Assembly: GCA_963704075.1 (NCBI GenBank)
Contig: CAVPGV010000008.1
Location: 7,218 to 71,217, forward strand
Direction of reading: 5' to 3'
DNA from: JADKAV01 sp963704075
GTDB lineage: Bacteria; Actinomycetota; Actinomycetes; S36-B12; UBA10799
DNA length: 64,000 nucleotides
A program made the position numbers and the translations under genes. A model generated the notes under the pieces. That model worked only from the letters and a program-made list of their open reading frames with translations, had not been told where the DNA came from and made no database searches. Positions 41,618 through 49,876 of the stretch are shown piece by piece; position 1 is the first letter of the stretch, and every line of letters begins with the position of its first letter.

Positions 41618-43423
41618 CTACTGCCACCAGCGCCGGGTGTCCTCATTCATGTCGGAATACCCTCCCGGCGACTCCCGCTCAGCGGCAATCCGCTCGTCCA
41701 TGTCGTCGTCCTCGGACAACTGCGGATGCGACTTGCCGTTGATGCTCAGGTCCTTCCTGGCCGCCCGCACCCCCGCCGAGATGCTGTGCCACATCCGGCC
41801 CTCGCCGAGGCTTTCGACGAAGCCGGACCGGTTGAGGACCTGTCGGGCCATGTAGAAGACGCGCACCAGATACAGATCCACCCCCATTGCGGCCAGGCGG
41901 TCGCGGATCCGCTCCAGCGCGTCGACGCTGGTGGTGTCGAGTTGGGATGTGGCTTCCAGGTCCAGCAGGACCGCTTGAACGTCCTCCTGCTGATCGACCT
42001 CGGCCAGTACCCCGTCAGCGATCTGGCTTGCGTTGGCCCAGAACAGCGGCGCATCCAGCCGGATGACGAGGACCCCGTCGTAGGTCTTGCGCTCCGGGTG
42101 GTGACGGATACTCCCCCACGCGGCCTTCTCGTCGGGGACCTTGCCCATGATCTCCAGGTCGATGCGACTGGAGCGGTACACCAGGCCCAGCACCGCCAGG
42201 CCGATCGCGGCCAGCAGGCCGTAGAGCGGGCCGAACAGCAACACCCCGATCAAGGCGGCGATCGACGAGGTGAAGTCGTTGCGCCGGATCTGGCGGTAGC
42301 GCCGCAGCGCCCCCACATCCATCAGACCCCATACCGCCTGGATGACGATCGCGGACAGGACCGCCTTGGGCAGGTCCGACAGGGCGCCGGCCAGCGACAC
42401 GATCGCGATCATCACGATCAGGGCCGCACCCACGCCGGTGATCTGGGTCCGCGAGCCCGCACGTTCGGCGGCAGCGGTCTTCGACAGCGAGCCCGCGACC
42501 CCCATACCGCCGGAGAGACCGGAGCCCAGATTGGCCGCACCGGTCGCGATCAGTTCCTGGTCGGTGTCGACGGTGTAGTTCCCGCGGGCTGCCAGCAGCC
42601 GGGCAGCCGACAGGCCCTCGGCGAGCCCGACCAGCCCCAGCGCCAACCCGCCGGTCACGATCGGCCCCAGGTCCCCCAGGCCGATACCGGGCAACCCGAA
42701 CGGCGGGAAGCCGGTCGGGACGTCGCCCACCGTCGTAACCCCCCGCTCGGACAGATCCCACGCGCCCGACAAGAGGATCGCGGCGATCAGCACCACGAGC
42801 CCCCACGGAACGCGCGGTGCCAGTTTGGCGCCGACGAAGAGAACCGTGAGCGCCCCCAGACCGACCAGCGCGGTCAGCGGGGTGATCTCCCCCAGGGACG
42901 TGAAGATGGACCAGGCCCGCTTGATGACGTCGCCCTGCTCCGGTGGCATGCCCAGCAGGCTCGGGATCTCACCCAGGATGATCAGCAGGACCAGGCCGAA
43001 CACGAAGCCGGTGACGATCGGGCGGGACATGAACTCGGCGGCCCAGCCAAGCTTCAGCACACCGCCGATGATCAGGCCGATGCCGGCTGAGAGCGCCAAG
43101 GCCGAGGTCATCGCCACGGCACGATCGGGATCCCCACCGGACAGGTCCGCGACCAGCGATCCGGACAGCACCGAGACCGTGGACACCGGCCCGACCACCA
43201 GTCGCGGCGACGAGCCGAACAGGGCGTAGGCGATCAGAGCCAGGGGAATCGAATACAGCCCGACGAGCACCGGGACGCCGGCGATCGCGGCATAACCCAG
43301 GGACTGCGGCATGGCCAGGGCGGCGACCACCAGTCCGGCGAGGAGATCGGCCCCCAGGTAGCGGATCGGATACGTCCGGATCCACTCCACCACTGGCAAT
43401 CGCACTACCGCATCATCGCCCAT
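41618..43423 (-). CDS. SulP-family anion transporter with STAS domain
   Basis: A 601-residue SulP/SLC26 permease. The N-terminal signature DLLAGLVVAALAMPQSLGYA and about 12-14 helices are followed by a cytosolic STAS domain (about 435-550; VLLDLEATSQLDTTSVDALE). It carries sulfate, bicarbonate or another anion. Only a convergent plus-strand gene separates it from a beta-carbonic anhydrase, and SulP-anhydrase pairs are known, so bicarbonate transport is a reasonable inference. The C-terminal tail (DDDMDERIAAERESPGG) is acidic and not part of the fold. Confidence 0.85.
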   Translation of the reverse strand: MGDDAVVRLPVVEWIRTYPIRYLGADLLAGLVVAALAMPQSLGYAAIAGVPVLVGLYSIPLALIAYALFGSSPRLVVGPVSTVSVLSGSLVADLSGGDPDRAVAMTSALALSAGIGLIIGGVLKLGWAAEFMSRPIVTGFVFGLVLLIILGEIPSLLGMPPEQGDVIKRAWSIFTSLGEITPLTALVGLGALTVLFVGAKLAPRVPWGLVVLIAAILLSGAWDLSERGVTTVGDVPTGFPPFGLPGIGLGDLGPIVTGGLALGLVGLAEGLSAARLLAARGNYTVDTDQELIATGAANLGSGLSGGMGVAGSLSKTAAAERAGSRTQITGVGAALIVMIAIVSLAGALSDLPKAVLSAIVIQAVWGLMDVGALRRYRQIRRNDFTSSIAALIGVLLFGPLYGLLAAIGLAVLGLVYRSSRIDLEIMGKVPDEKAAWGSIRHHPERKTYDGVLVIRLDAPLFWANASQIADGVLAEVDQQEDVQAVLLDLEATSQLDTTSVDALERIRDRLAAMGVDLYLVRVFYMARQVLNRSGFVESLGEGRMWHSISAGVRAARKDLSINGKSHPQLSEDDDMDERIAAERESPGGYSDMNEDTRRWWQ

Positions 43424-43529
43424 TCATCACCGGTTCACCCGTTGGCTACCGAAATTGATCAAAGCCCTGCGCGGGGTCGGTCGAAATAATTCGTCGCTCA
43501 ACTAGGTTGTCGTGAGCGAGGAGAACCGC

Positions 43530-44370
43530 ATGACCATCGCTTTTGACGAGTTCCTGCCCGATGCCCTGGTGCGCGAGCAGAACCGTCGCCTGTGGCGGGA
43601 CGGCGATCCGCCCCTGCCCGCGCTGTACATCAGCCACGGCGCGCCTCCGCTGTTCGAGGACCGCGCGTGGATCGACGAACTGTCCGCGTGGGCCGACCGA
43701 TTGCCCGCCCCTCGCGCGATTCTCATCGTGTCCGCCCATTGGGAGGCAGCACCCCTCAGCCTCAGCGCAGTGACGCCGGCAGGGATCGTCTACGACTTCG
43801 GCGGTTTCGACCCGCGGTACTACCGGATGCGCTACGACACTCCGGATGCCACGCGCCCTGGCCCAAGACGTGGTCGCCTCACTGTCCGGCGTCGACGTGC
43901 ACCAGCACGCCTCACGCGGCCTGGACCACGGCGCCTGGGTGCCGTTGAAGGTCATGTACCCCAGCGGGGGAACGCCCGTGTTGCAGCTGAGCATGCCCAC
44001 CGCCGACCCGGCCCAACTGCTGCGGCTGGGGCGCCGCCTTCGATCACTTCGCGAGCACGGCGTTCTGGTGATCGGGTCCGGGTTCATGACCCACGGCCTG
44101 CCCTTCCTGACCGCGGACATGGTCCACGCGGGCACGGTCCCGGCCTGGTCGCAGGACTTCGACACCTGGGCCGACGAGGCGCTGTCCCGAGCCGACTACG
44201 ACGAGTTGGCGGCCTTCCGAGACCACGCCCCCGGGATGCCCTACGCGCACCCCAGCGTCGAACACTTCACTCCCCTGTTCGTCACGCTCGGTGCTGCCAC
44301 AGGCGACATCACGACAGCGATCGACGGCTTCTACTGGGGGTTGTCGAAGCGTTCGCTGCAGGTCGCCTGA
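43530..44370 (+). CDS. LigB/DODA-type extradiol dioxygenase family protein, frameshifted
   Basis: A LigB-superfamily protein of the 4,5-DOPA dioxygenase type, about 279 residues when repaired. Metal-ligand His36 (YISHGAPP), His70 (IVSAHWE) and a third His in GLDHGAWVPLKVMYP are all present, as is VIGSGFMTHGL. The frame shifts near 43850, after YDTPDAT. Upstream GAGGAG marks ATG 43530. Bacterial relatives cleave catechols or act as small ring-cleaving enzymes; substrate unknown. The gene sits between SulP and carbonic anhydrase on the opposite strand. Confidence 0.78.
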
Positions 44371-44373
44371 GGC

Positions 44374-45213
44374 TCAACGTCCCAGCAGGCTGCGGATGTA
44401 GACCGACGTCACCACCTGTTCGACGAATTCCATTGCTGCCTGCGGCTCCGGCGGGGCGAACAGCCCGGGGTGCCACTCCACCTGCTGATCCGGAAGGCCG
44501 ACCAGGCGACTGGCCAGGTCATAGACCCCGAAGGCGACCCCGAGTCCGTCGTGCAGGTGCTGGGCGAACATGCGGCGTACGGCGTCGGCGGCGATCCCCG
44601 CGTTGAGCACGACGGACGCGTCCAGCAGTGCGGCGGGGAAGCCGGGCCGGTCGACCACACCCGGCCCGTAGTGCGCGCGCAGGGCCGTGTCCGCCGCCCG
44701 TACGGCCGGGGTCACCGCGTCCACGATGCCACGCAGCGGCAGGTTCGCCGACAAACCCAGATAGCTGGCCGGTTCGAGGTACGCGTCCATGGCTGCTCGA
44801 ACCGCCCCGCACCCCGTGTGCCCGACCACGGCGATGGCTCGCACCGTCGGCAGGTTGCTGATCGCGAAGTCGATGCTGCCCACGCACGCCCCGTCGAGCA
44901 CGTTGCCGGCCACTCGCACCGCGAAGACATCGTTGGCCGACTGCGAGAAGACCAGTTCCAGCGGCACCCGGGCGTCGGCGCAGCCCAGGAGTGCGGCGCT
45001 CGGTGTCTGCTGCGGCGCGATGCCCGGCACCTGCCCGAATCCGAGTTCCTCCGCGGCCACCGGGATGACGTAGCGGCCATGCCCTCCGTCGCGACCGAGA
45101 TCTGCGAAAGCACGGTTCCCGCGTTGCAGCGAGAAGATCGCCTCCTCGGCGGTCGCGGGTTCTGCCTGCCGCACTGGAGCATCCGGGTCGTATTGCCAGG
45201 TGATCTCGATCAT
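44374..45213 (-). CDS. Beta-class carbonic anhydrase
   Basis: A 279-residue beta-carbonic anhydrase interconverting CO2 and bicarbonate. Zinc ligands are Cys78 (with Asp80 and Arg82 in GCADARVPLE), His132 and Cys135 (GHTGCGAV). An extra N-terminal segment (first 25 residues) and a long C-terminal helical part exceed the minimal domain. GGGAGG site before ATG. Together with the SulP gene it may form a bicarbonate-handling pair. Confidence 0.9.
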   Translation of the reverse strand: MIEITWQYDPDAPVRQAEPATAEEAIFSLQRGNRAFADLGRDGGHGRYVIPVAAEELGFGQVPGIAPQQTPSAALLGCADARVPLELVFSQSANDVFAVRVAGNVLDGACVGSIDFAISNLPTVRAIAVVGHTGCGAVRAAMDAYLEPASYLGLSANLPLRGIVDAVTPAVRAADTALRAHYGPGVVDRPGFPAALLDASVVLNAGIAADAVRRMFAQHLHDGLGVAFGVYDLASRLVGLPDQQVEWHPGLFAPPEPQAAMEFVEQVVTSVYIRSLLGR

Positions 45214-45241
45214 GACTCATCCTCCCGTGGCGGGACGCCGT

Positions 45242-46765
45242 TCAATGCTGCACCATCTCATTGACCGCCTCGTCGCGTCCCGGAAGCAGTCGCCAGGTCA
45301 CGACGGCACCGAGAACCAGCACCAATGCACCGGCCAAGGTCGTCACCCGCATCGCATCGCTGAACGCGACCTGCACCGCATCGGTCAGGGCGGCGGCCAG
45401 CCCGGTCGGTAGCCCTGCCATGGCCTCGAAAGCCTCCCCCGGCGACTCGTTCGCCGCGGCGGCGACGCGTTCGGGCACACCATCGGGCAACGTCAGCGTC
45501 CCCTGGTAGACCGCGGTGAGGATGCTCCCGAGCAGTGCGATCCCCAGCGCGGTGCCGAGTTCGTAGCCCGTTTCCGAGACTGCTGAGGCCGCACCGGCGC
45601 GGTCCTTGGGAGCCACCGCGAGCACGGTGTCGGACGCGATCGTCAACGCCACCCCGTCACCGGCGCCGATCAGGATCAGCGGCACGGCGAAGAAGAGGTA
45701 CTGGTCGGAGTCGAGGACGAGGGCGACACCCGCCATACCCAGCCCCACCGCCAGCAGTCCGACGGCTACGACGGGACCGCGACCGAAGCGCCGCATGATG
45801 TTCCCTGCGATCAGGGCGGCCACCAGCGCAGCCATGGTCGCGGGCAACTCGAACAGGCCGGCCTGCAGCGGTTCGAGACCCTTGATGAACTGCAGGTATT
45901 GGGAGAAGAAGAACAACGCCCCGGCCAGACCGAACACCGACAGCAGCGTCGCAAGCACCGCACCGGTGAACGGCCCGCTGGCGAACAGGCGGACATCCAC
46001 CAGGGGATGTTCCAGCCGCCTCTGCCGCAGGACGAACCACGTCAGGCACACGACACCGATGACACCCGCGGCGAAGTAGCCGACCTCGAAACCACGGATG
46101 GCCGTCTCTTTGATCGCGTAGACCACCCCGAGAATCCCGACCATCGATAGCAGCACCGATAGCAGGTCCAGCCTTCCGGGTGCGGGGTCTTTGGATTCGC
46201 GCAGCGTGGGCAGACCGATCAGGAGCACCAGCGCCATGATCGGCACGTTGATCAGGAACACCGAGCCCCACCAGAAGTACTGCAGCAGGGCACCGCCGAA
46301 CAGTGGGCCGGCCGCCGCACCGGCCGCACCCATGGCACTCCAGACCCCGATCGCGAAGCTGCGTTCGGCCGCGTCGGTGAACGTCGAGCGCATGAGGGCC
46401 AACGTCGATGGCATCAACGTGGCACCAGCGACGCCGAGCAGTGCCCGGTAGAAGATCAGCATCTCGGCGTTGGCGGAGTAGGCCGCCCCCACGGAGATGA
46501 GCGCGAACAGGCAACCTCCGACGAGCAGCAGTCGCTTTCGGCCGAAACGGTCGCCCAGATTGCCCATGGTGATCAGCAACCCCGCCAGCACGAAGGAGTA
46601 GATATCACCGATCCACAGCACCTGTGAGGCGGTGGGTTGCAGATCCCGGACGATGCTCGGCGTGGCCAGGCTCAGCACCGTGCCGTCCACAGCCACCAGG
46701 AAGACCGCCAGGCCCATCGCCCCCAACGCCCACCAGCGCCGTGGGTCCTTGCCGTCGGCCTTCAT
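45242..46765 (-). CDS. MFS drug/proton antiporter (DHA2, EmrB/QacA-like)
   Basis: A 507-residue 14-helix major facilitator exporter. Motif A LGDRFGRKRLLLVGG is in the first cytosolic loop, motif C is recognisable around GAAGAAAGPLFGG, and VAVDGTVLSLATPSI in the first helix is typical of DHA2 members. It probably exports hydrophobic toxic compounds using proton motive force. ATG 46765 has GGGAGG ahead, and TAGCCT lies further upstream. Confidence 0.88.
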   Translation of the reverse strand: MKADGKDPRRWWALGAMGLAVFLVAVDGTVLSLATPSIVRDLQPTASQVLWIGDIYSFVLAGLLITMGNLGDRFGRKRLLLVGGCLFALISVGAAYSANAEMLIFYRALLGVAGATLMPSTLALMRSTFTDAAERSFAIGVWSAMGAAGAAAGPLFGGALLQYFWWGSVFLINVPIMALVLLIGLPTLRESKDPAPGRLDLLSVLLSMVGILGVVYAIKETAIRGFEVGYFAAGVIGVVCLTWFVLRQRRLEHPLVDVRLFASGPFTGAVLATLLSVFGLAGALFFFSQYLQFIKGLEPLQAGLFELPATMAALVAALIAGNIMRRFGRGPVVAVGLLAVGLGMAGVALVLDSDQYLFFAVPLILIGAGDGVALTIASDTVLAVAPKDRAGAASAVSETGYELGTALGIALLGSILTAVYQGTLTLPDGVPERVAAAANESPGEAFEAMAGLPTGLAAALTDAVQVAFSDAMRVTTLAGALVLVLGAVVTWRLLPGRDEAVNEMVQH

Positions 46766-46866
46766 CCCGTCCTCCCGCGGGCAAGGCTAGGGGGCGGCAC
46801 GTGGGGATTGCTGCCCAACCTCGGGAGGCCGACGGAAGTGCACGGCGGGTGTGCCGCCCGCGTCGT

Positions 46867-47202
46867 TCAGACGGTCGGTTCGGGCTCGGCCGGCGACGTG
46901 TCGACGACCTTCGCGCGGGTGGTCTTCCCCTTGCGGATCTTGATCTTCTTCCGGCTCACCTCGCAGGAACCAGGCCGAGCCTGCAATCGGTAGCGACCGA
47001 CGGGCAACTCCATCCGGCCCCGGGTGGGCACCGTCTTCTTGTACCGACCCTTCACGACCCGGGCCAGACAGCCCTCATCGACGCGGATCTTGGCGTATCC
47101 GGTGATGACGATGGACGATGGTTCGACCGCCTGCGCGGGCGCAAGCAGCAGTGAGCCGCTCAGGGCGACAATCCCCACCAGCGCAGTGGTGCTTCCGGCC
47201 AT
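46867..47202 (-). CDS. Small secreted basic protein
   Basis: A 111-residue protein with a signal peptide (MAGSTTALVGIVALSGSLLL, cleaved after AQA near residue 25). The mature part is basic and beta-rich with two Cys (DEGCLARVV and RPGSCEVSRK) that may pair, ending in PAEPEPTV. GGGAGG precedes the ATG. No family recognised. Confidence 0.65.
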   Translation of the reverse strand: MAGSTTALVGIVALSGSLLLAPAQAVEPSSIVITGYAKIRVDEGCLARVVKGRYKKTVPTRGRMELPVGRYRLQARPGSCEVSRKKIKIRKGKTTRAKVVDTSPAEPEPTV

Positions 47203-47302
47203 GACGCCTCCCTGATCCAGGTTAACCCGTGGCTGGGGAGAGCGGGGTGCGGATCATTGCGATTCTGGCGGGCCAGCCCCGCCGTACACCGGCCCCGCCG
47301 CG

Positions 47303-47383
47303 GACACCCGCCGCACACCGCGCACCCGCCGCACACCGCGCACCCGCCGCACAGAGCGCACCCGCCGCACCCGCCGCACAGAG
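47303..47383. repeat. Tandem 18-bp repeat CGCACCCGCCGCACACCG
   Basis: About three and a half units (47303, 47321, 47339, then a partial and shortened unit), with ACACCG or ACAGAG ends. Short perfect repeats of this type are prone to slippage. Unit spacing rules out a CRISPR array. Confidence 0.7.
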
Positions 47384-47493
47384 GTTGGAGTTAGGTACAG
47401 ACGTTGGACGAAGGTACAGGCGTTGGAGATCCGCGCTCGTTCCTTCTCTCACGCTTGTACCTATGTCCAACGGATGCACACAACTCCAACGCC
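47383..47493. repeat. Intergenic palindromic element, family A (copy 3 of 3, most complete)
   Basis: Left half GGTTGGAGTTAGGTACAGAC, then CGTTGGAC and GGTACAGGCG. The right half, read in reverse complement, is GGCGTTGGAGTTGTGTGCAT, then CCGTTGGACATAGGTACAAG. The two 42-bp arms align at most positions. Words match elements at 12112 and 30680. Confidence 0.55.
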
Positions 47494-47531
47494 CGTGGCG
47501 CGGCTTTGCACGACGCGCCGCGAGCCGCTCG

Positions 47532-48918
47532 CTACCCGCCGACCGCGATCCGCCGCGCCAGCTCGGTGGCGGCGCTCGCGTCGACGGCGTTACCGAGGGT
47601 GACCACCCCCCTTTGTTCCAGGAGCGGGATCATGCGCACCAGCACCTCGGCGGTGGCCAGCGCGTCCCCCAGCGCGGTGTGGCGGCCGAACACCTCCACG
47701 CCGTAGCGTTCGCACACGTAGTCCAAGCCGTGGCGGGCCTCGGGGTCGGGTTCGAGAACCGCCGAGAGCAGCATGGTGTCGATCGTCAACGGCTCCAGCG
47801 CCACCCCGGCGGAATCGGCCACCGGGCGCAGGAAACCGAAGTCGAAACTCGCGTGATGGGCGACCAGCACCGAATCGGCGGCATACGTGGCGAACTGGCC
47901 GACCACCTGCTCGGGTCCCGCAGCGTCGGCGACCATCTCATCGGTGATGCCGTGAAAACTGGTCGACAGTTCCGGGATCCGCCTGCCGGGGTTGATCAGC
48001 GCGTCGAAGGTGTCGTCCGCACGCACCACACCCCCGTCGACCCGCACCGCGCCGATCGCCACCAGCCGGTCACCGGCGTCGACGTGCAGGCCGGTGGTTT
48101 CGCAGTCGACCACCGTGAACACGATGTCGGACAAAGGGGTGTGCAGCCACTGCTCGCGCGACGGCACCGGCCGGGAGGGCCGGGACAGGTCCACGCTCAG
48201 ACCGACCACCGGGCCGGTGGCGTCCTCGGCCGCGGGGTTGCCGACGATCAGCACCATCGCCGGCTCGTCCGTGGCCGGTGATCCGGACCAGCCGGATGGC
48301 CGTCTCGCCCACCACTGCGCGCGGGCGTTCACCGGACAGGGCCCGAGTCAGCAGCGGCACGAAGTCCTCGGCGTCGAACACTCCGAAGATGCTGCGGCCG
48401 GCAGCGATCGGGATCCTACCGATCAGGGCACTGCGTGCGGCCGGGTTCACCAGCAGGACCCGGCCACGGTCGTCGACCACCCCGATCGGCACGTCCAGAC
48501 CGGACAGGACCGCAAGCAGACTGTCGCGCTCCAGACGCAGCTCGGCGTGTGCGGCCTCCAGCTGCGAGGACAGGCGGGCTTCAGCGGTCGCGTGACGTTC
48601 GGCCAGGGTGTTGACGGCACGCTCGGTGGCCGTGTCCCCGGGCAGGCGGTGGTCGGGGTTGACGTCCGCGATCATCTGTACGGCGTGCGCGGTGCGCTCG
48701 TCGAGGCGCTGCTCCGATCGCCACGTCCGCCAGGAGATCCAGCCGATCAGGCCGATCAGCAGGATCAACCCGATCGCGAGCACGAAGACCTCGCCGCCCA
48801 GGGTGTCGATCAGCGACAGTCGCGAGTCCGGCGGCAGATCGGCCAGGACCACCGCCCCGGTGAGCGCCGGGATGAGGGTCGCGACCAGGATCAGCGAAAC
48901 GACCTTCCACTTCGTCAT
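47532..48918 (-). CDS. Membrane PAS-DnaQ-like DEDDh exonuclease fusion, frameshifted
   Basis: About 460 residues. Two membrane helices (roughly 8-26 and 42-62) are followed by a HAMP-like linker and coiled coil (65-130), a PAS domain (GLDVPIGVVDDRGRVLLVNP), then, in another frame after about 48280, a DEDDh 3'-5' exonuclease like the DnaQ epsilon subunit. Catalytic blocks are VVDCETTGL (Asp, Glu), VAHHASFDFGFL (Asp) and GRHTALGDALAT (His, Asp). A sensory membrane part tied to a nuclease is unusual. It is the last gene of the SSS-DUF294 operon. Removing one base joins the halves. Confidence 0.75.
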
Positions 48919-48934
48919 GTGGGCTCCCTGTCCC

Positions 48935-49876
48935 TCACAGGTCGGTCCGGAATGTCACGGAGGTGGCCGACTGGGCGGTCTTGATGGCGCGGAACGCCTC
49001 GCGCAGAGCCTCCTGCTGGTCGTCGTCGTAGTCCTCGACCAGCACCGCGTCGGTGACGTACTCGCGGGCGTCGATCTGCCGCAGCTGATGATGCAGGCGG
49101 GTGGTTGTGAGCAGTCGGTAGGCGTCGCGCAGTCGCCGGGTCAACTCGTCGCTGAGCACCCCGGCGGAAGCCGCGGCGGCCAGCCGCTCATCGGTGCCCA
49201 CCGCCGTGGACCGCGCCCGCAACCCGTAGAGCCGGGCCAGCAGGACGATCGGCGCCAGACCTGTCTTCTTCAGGTCCACCGGACCCTTGGGCAGCCTGCC
49301 GAAGGTCAACAACGGCGTGGGGAAGGAGATCGCCGCCAGCGCCAGCCCGTGCAGCAGCCGCGCAGATGTCGCCCCTGCTGCCAGGATGCGTGCCGCCGGC
49401 CCAACGTCCACACCGGCTGTCAGCGCGCGCAGGTCGAGGAACACGTCGGCGTCGACGACTGCGTCCGGGGTCGGCGCCTCCACCCGCTCGCGCAGGATCG
49501 ACTGCCACTGGTCCACCGAGTAGGACCAGCGGTCAGCCATGTAGCCGCCGTCACAAGGGCGCATCCCGAACTCCACCAGACCCTCGATCACCTCGGCGGC
49601 CAGATCCGCGGCATACGTGGTTGCCGCAGCCGCCTCGGTCTCCCAGAACAGGGCGTGGTCCTGGTCGCTGGCGCAGTGCAACTCGCGGCGGGCATGAGAT
49701 CCCAGCGTGACCCAGCTGAAGCGTGACGGCGGCGGGCCCGCCTCGTGGACGAAACCGTCGATCAGGATCCGCGCTCGGGCGTCGGCCGCGTCGGACAGTT
49801 GCCGGCCCACGGGCGCGGTCCAGTCGACCTGCCGCGCCGCATCCACCAGCGCCGAACCCGGCACCACCTGATTCAT
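48935..49876 (-). CDS. DUF294-type putative nucleotidyltransferase
   Basis: A 313-residue protein like the N-terminal region of GlnD-type nucleotidyltransferases (DUF294 and its C-terminal partner). The metal site is GSHARRELHCASDQDHALF, with the Asp pair, and the helical half contains PVDLKKTGLAPIVLLARLY. The CBS domains that often precede this module are missing. The ATG overlaps the SSS symporter stop by 4 nt (ATGA). Family knowledge suggests it nucleotidylates a protein; the partner here may be the symporter or kinase. Confidence 0.8.
   Translation of the reverse strand: MNQVVPGSALVDAARQVDWTAPVGRQLSDAADARARILIDGFVHEAGPPPSRFSWVTLGSHARRELHCASDQDHALFWETEAAAATTYAADLAAEVIEGLVEFGMRPCDGGYMADRWSYSVDQWQSILRERVEAPTPDAVVDADVFLDLRALTAGVDVGPAARILAAGATSARLLHGLALAAISFPTPLLTFGRLPKGPVDLKKTGLAPIVLLARLYGLRARSTAVGTDERLAAAASAGVLSDELTRRLRDAYRLLTTTRLHHQLRQIDAREYVTDAVLVEDYDDDQQEALREAFRAIKTAQSATSVTFRTDL

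Larger units (their letters stand above)
47203..47531. other. Gene-free stretch of 329 bp with repeats
   Basis: No gene can be supported. It holds an 18-bp C-rich tandem repeat (47303-47383) and a long imperfect palindrome (47383-47493), both listed separately. Confidence 0.6.

Noticed and set aside
47303..47383. Possible CRISPR array
   Set aside because: Units are contiguous 18-bp repeats with no spacers, and no cas genes are present.
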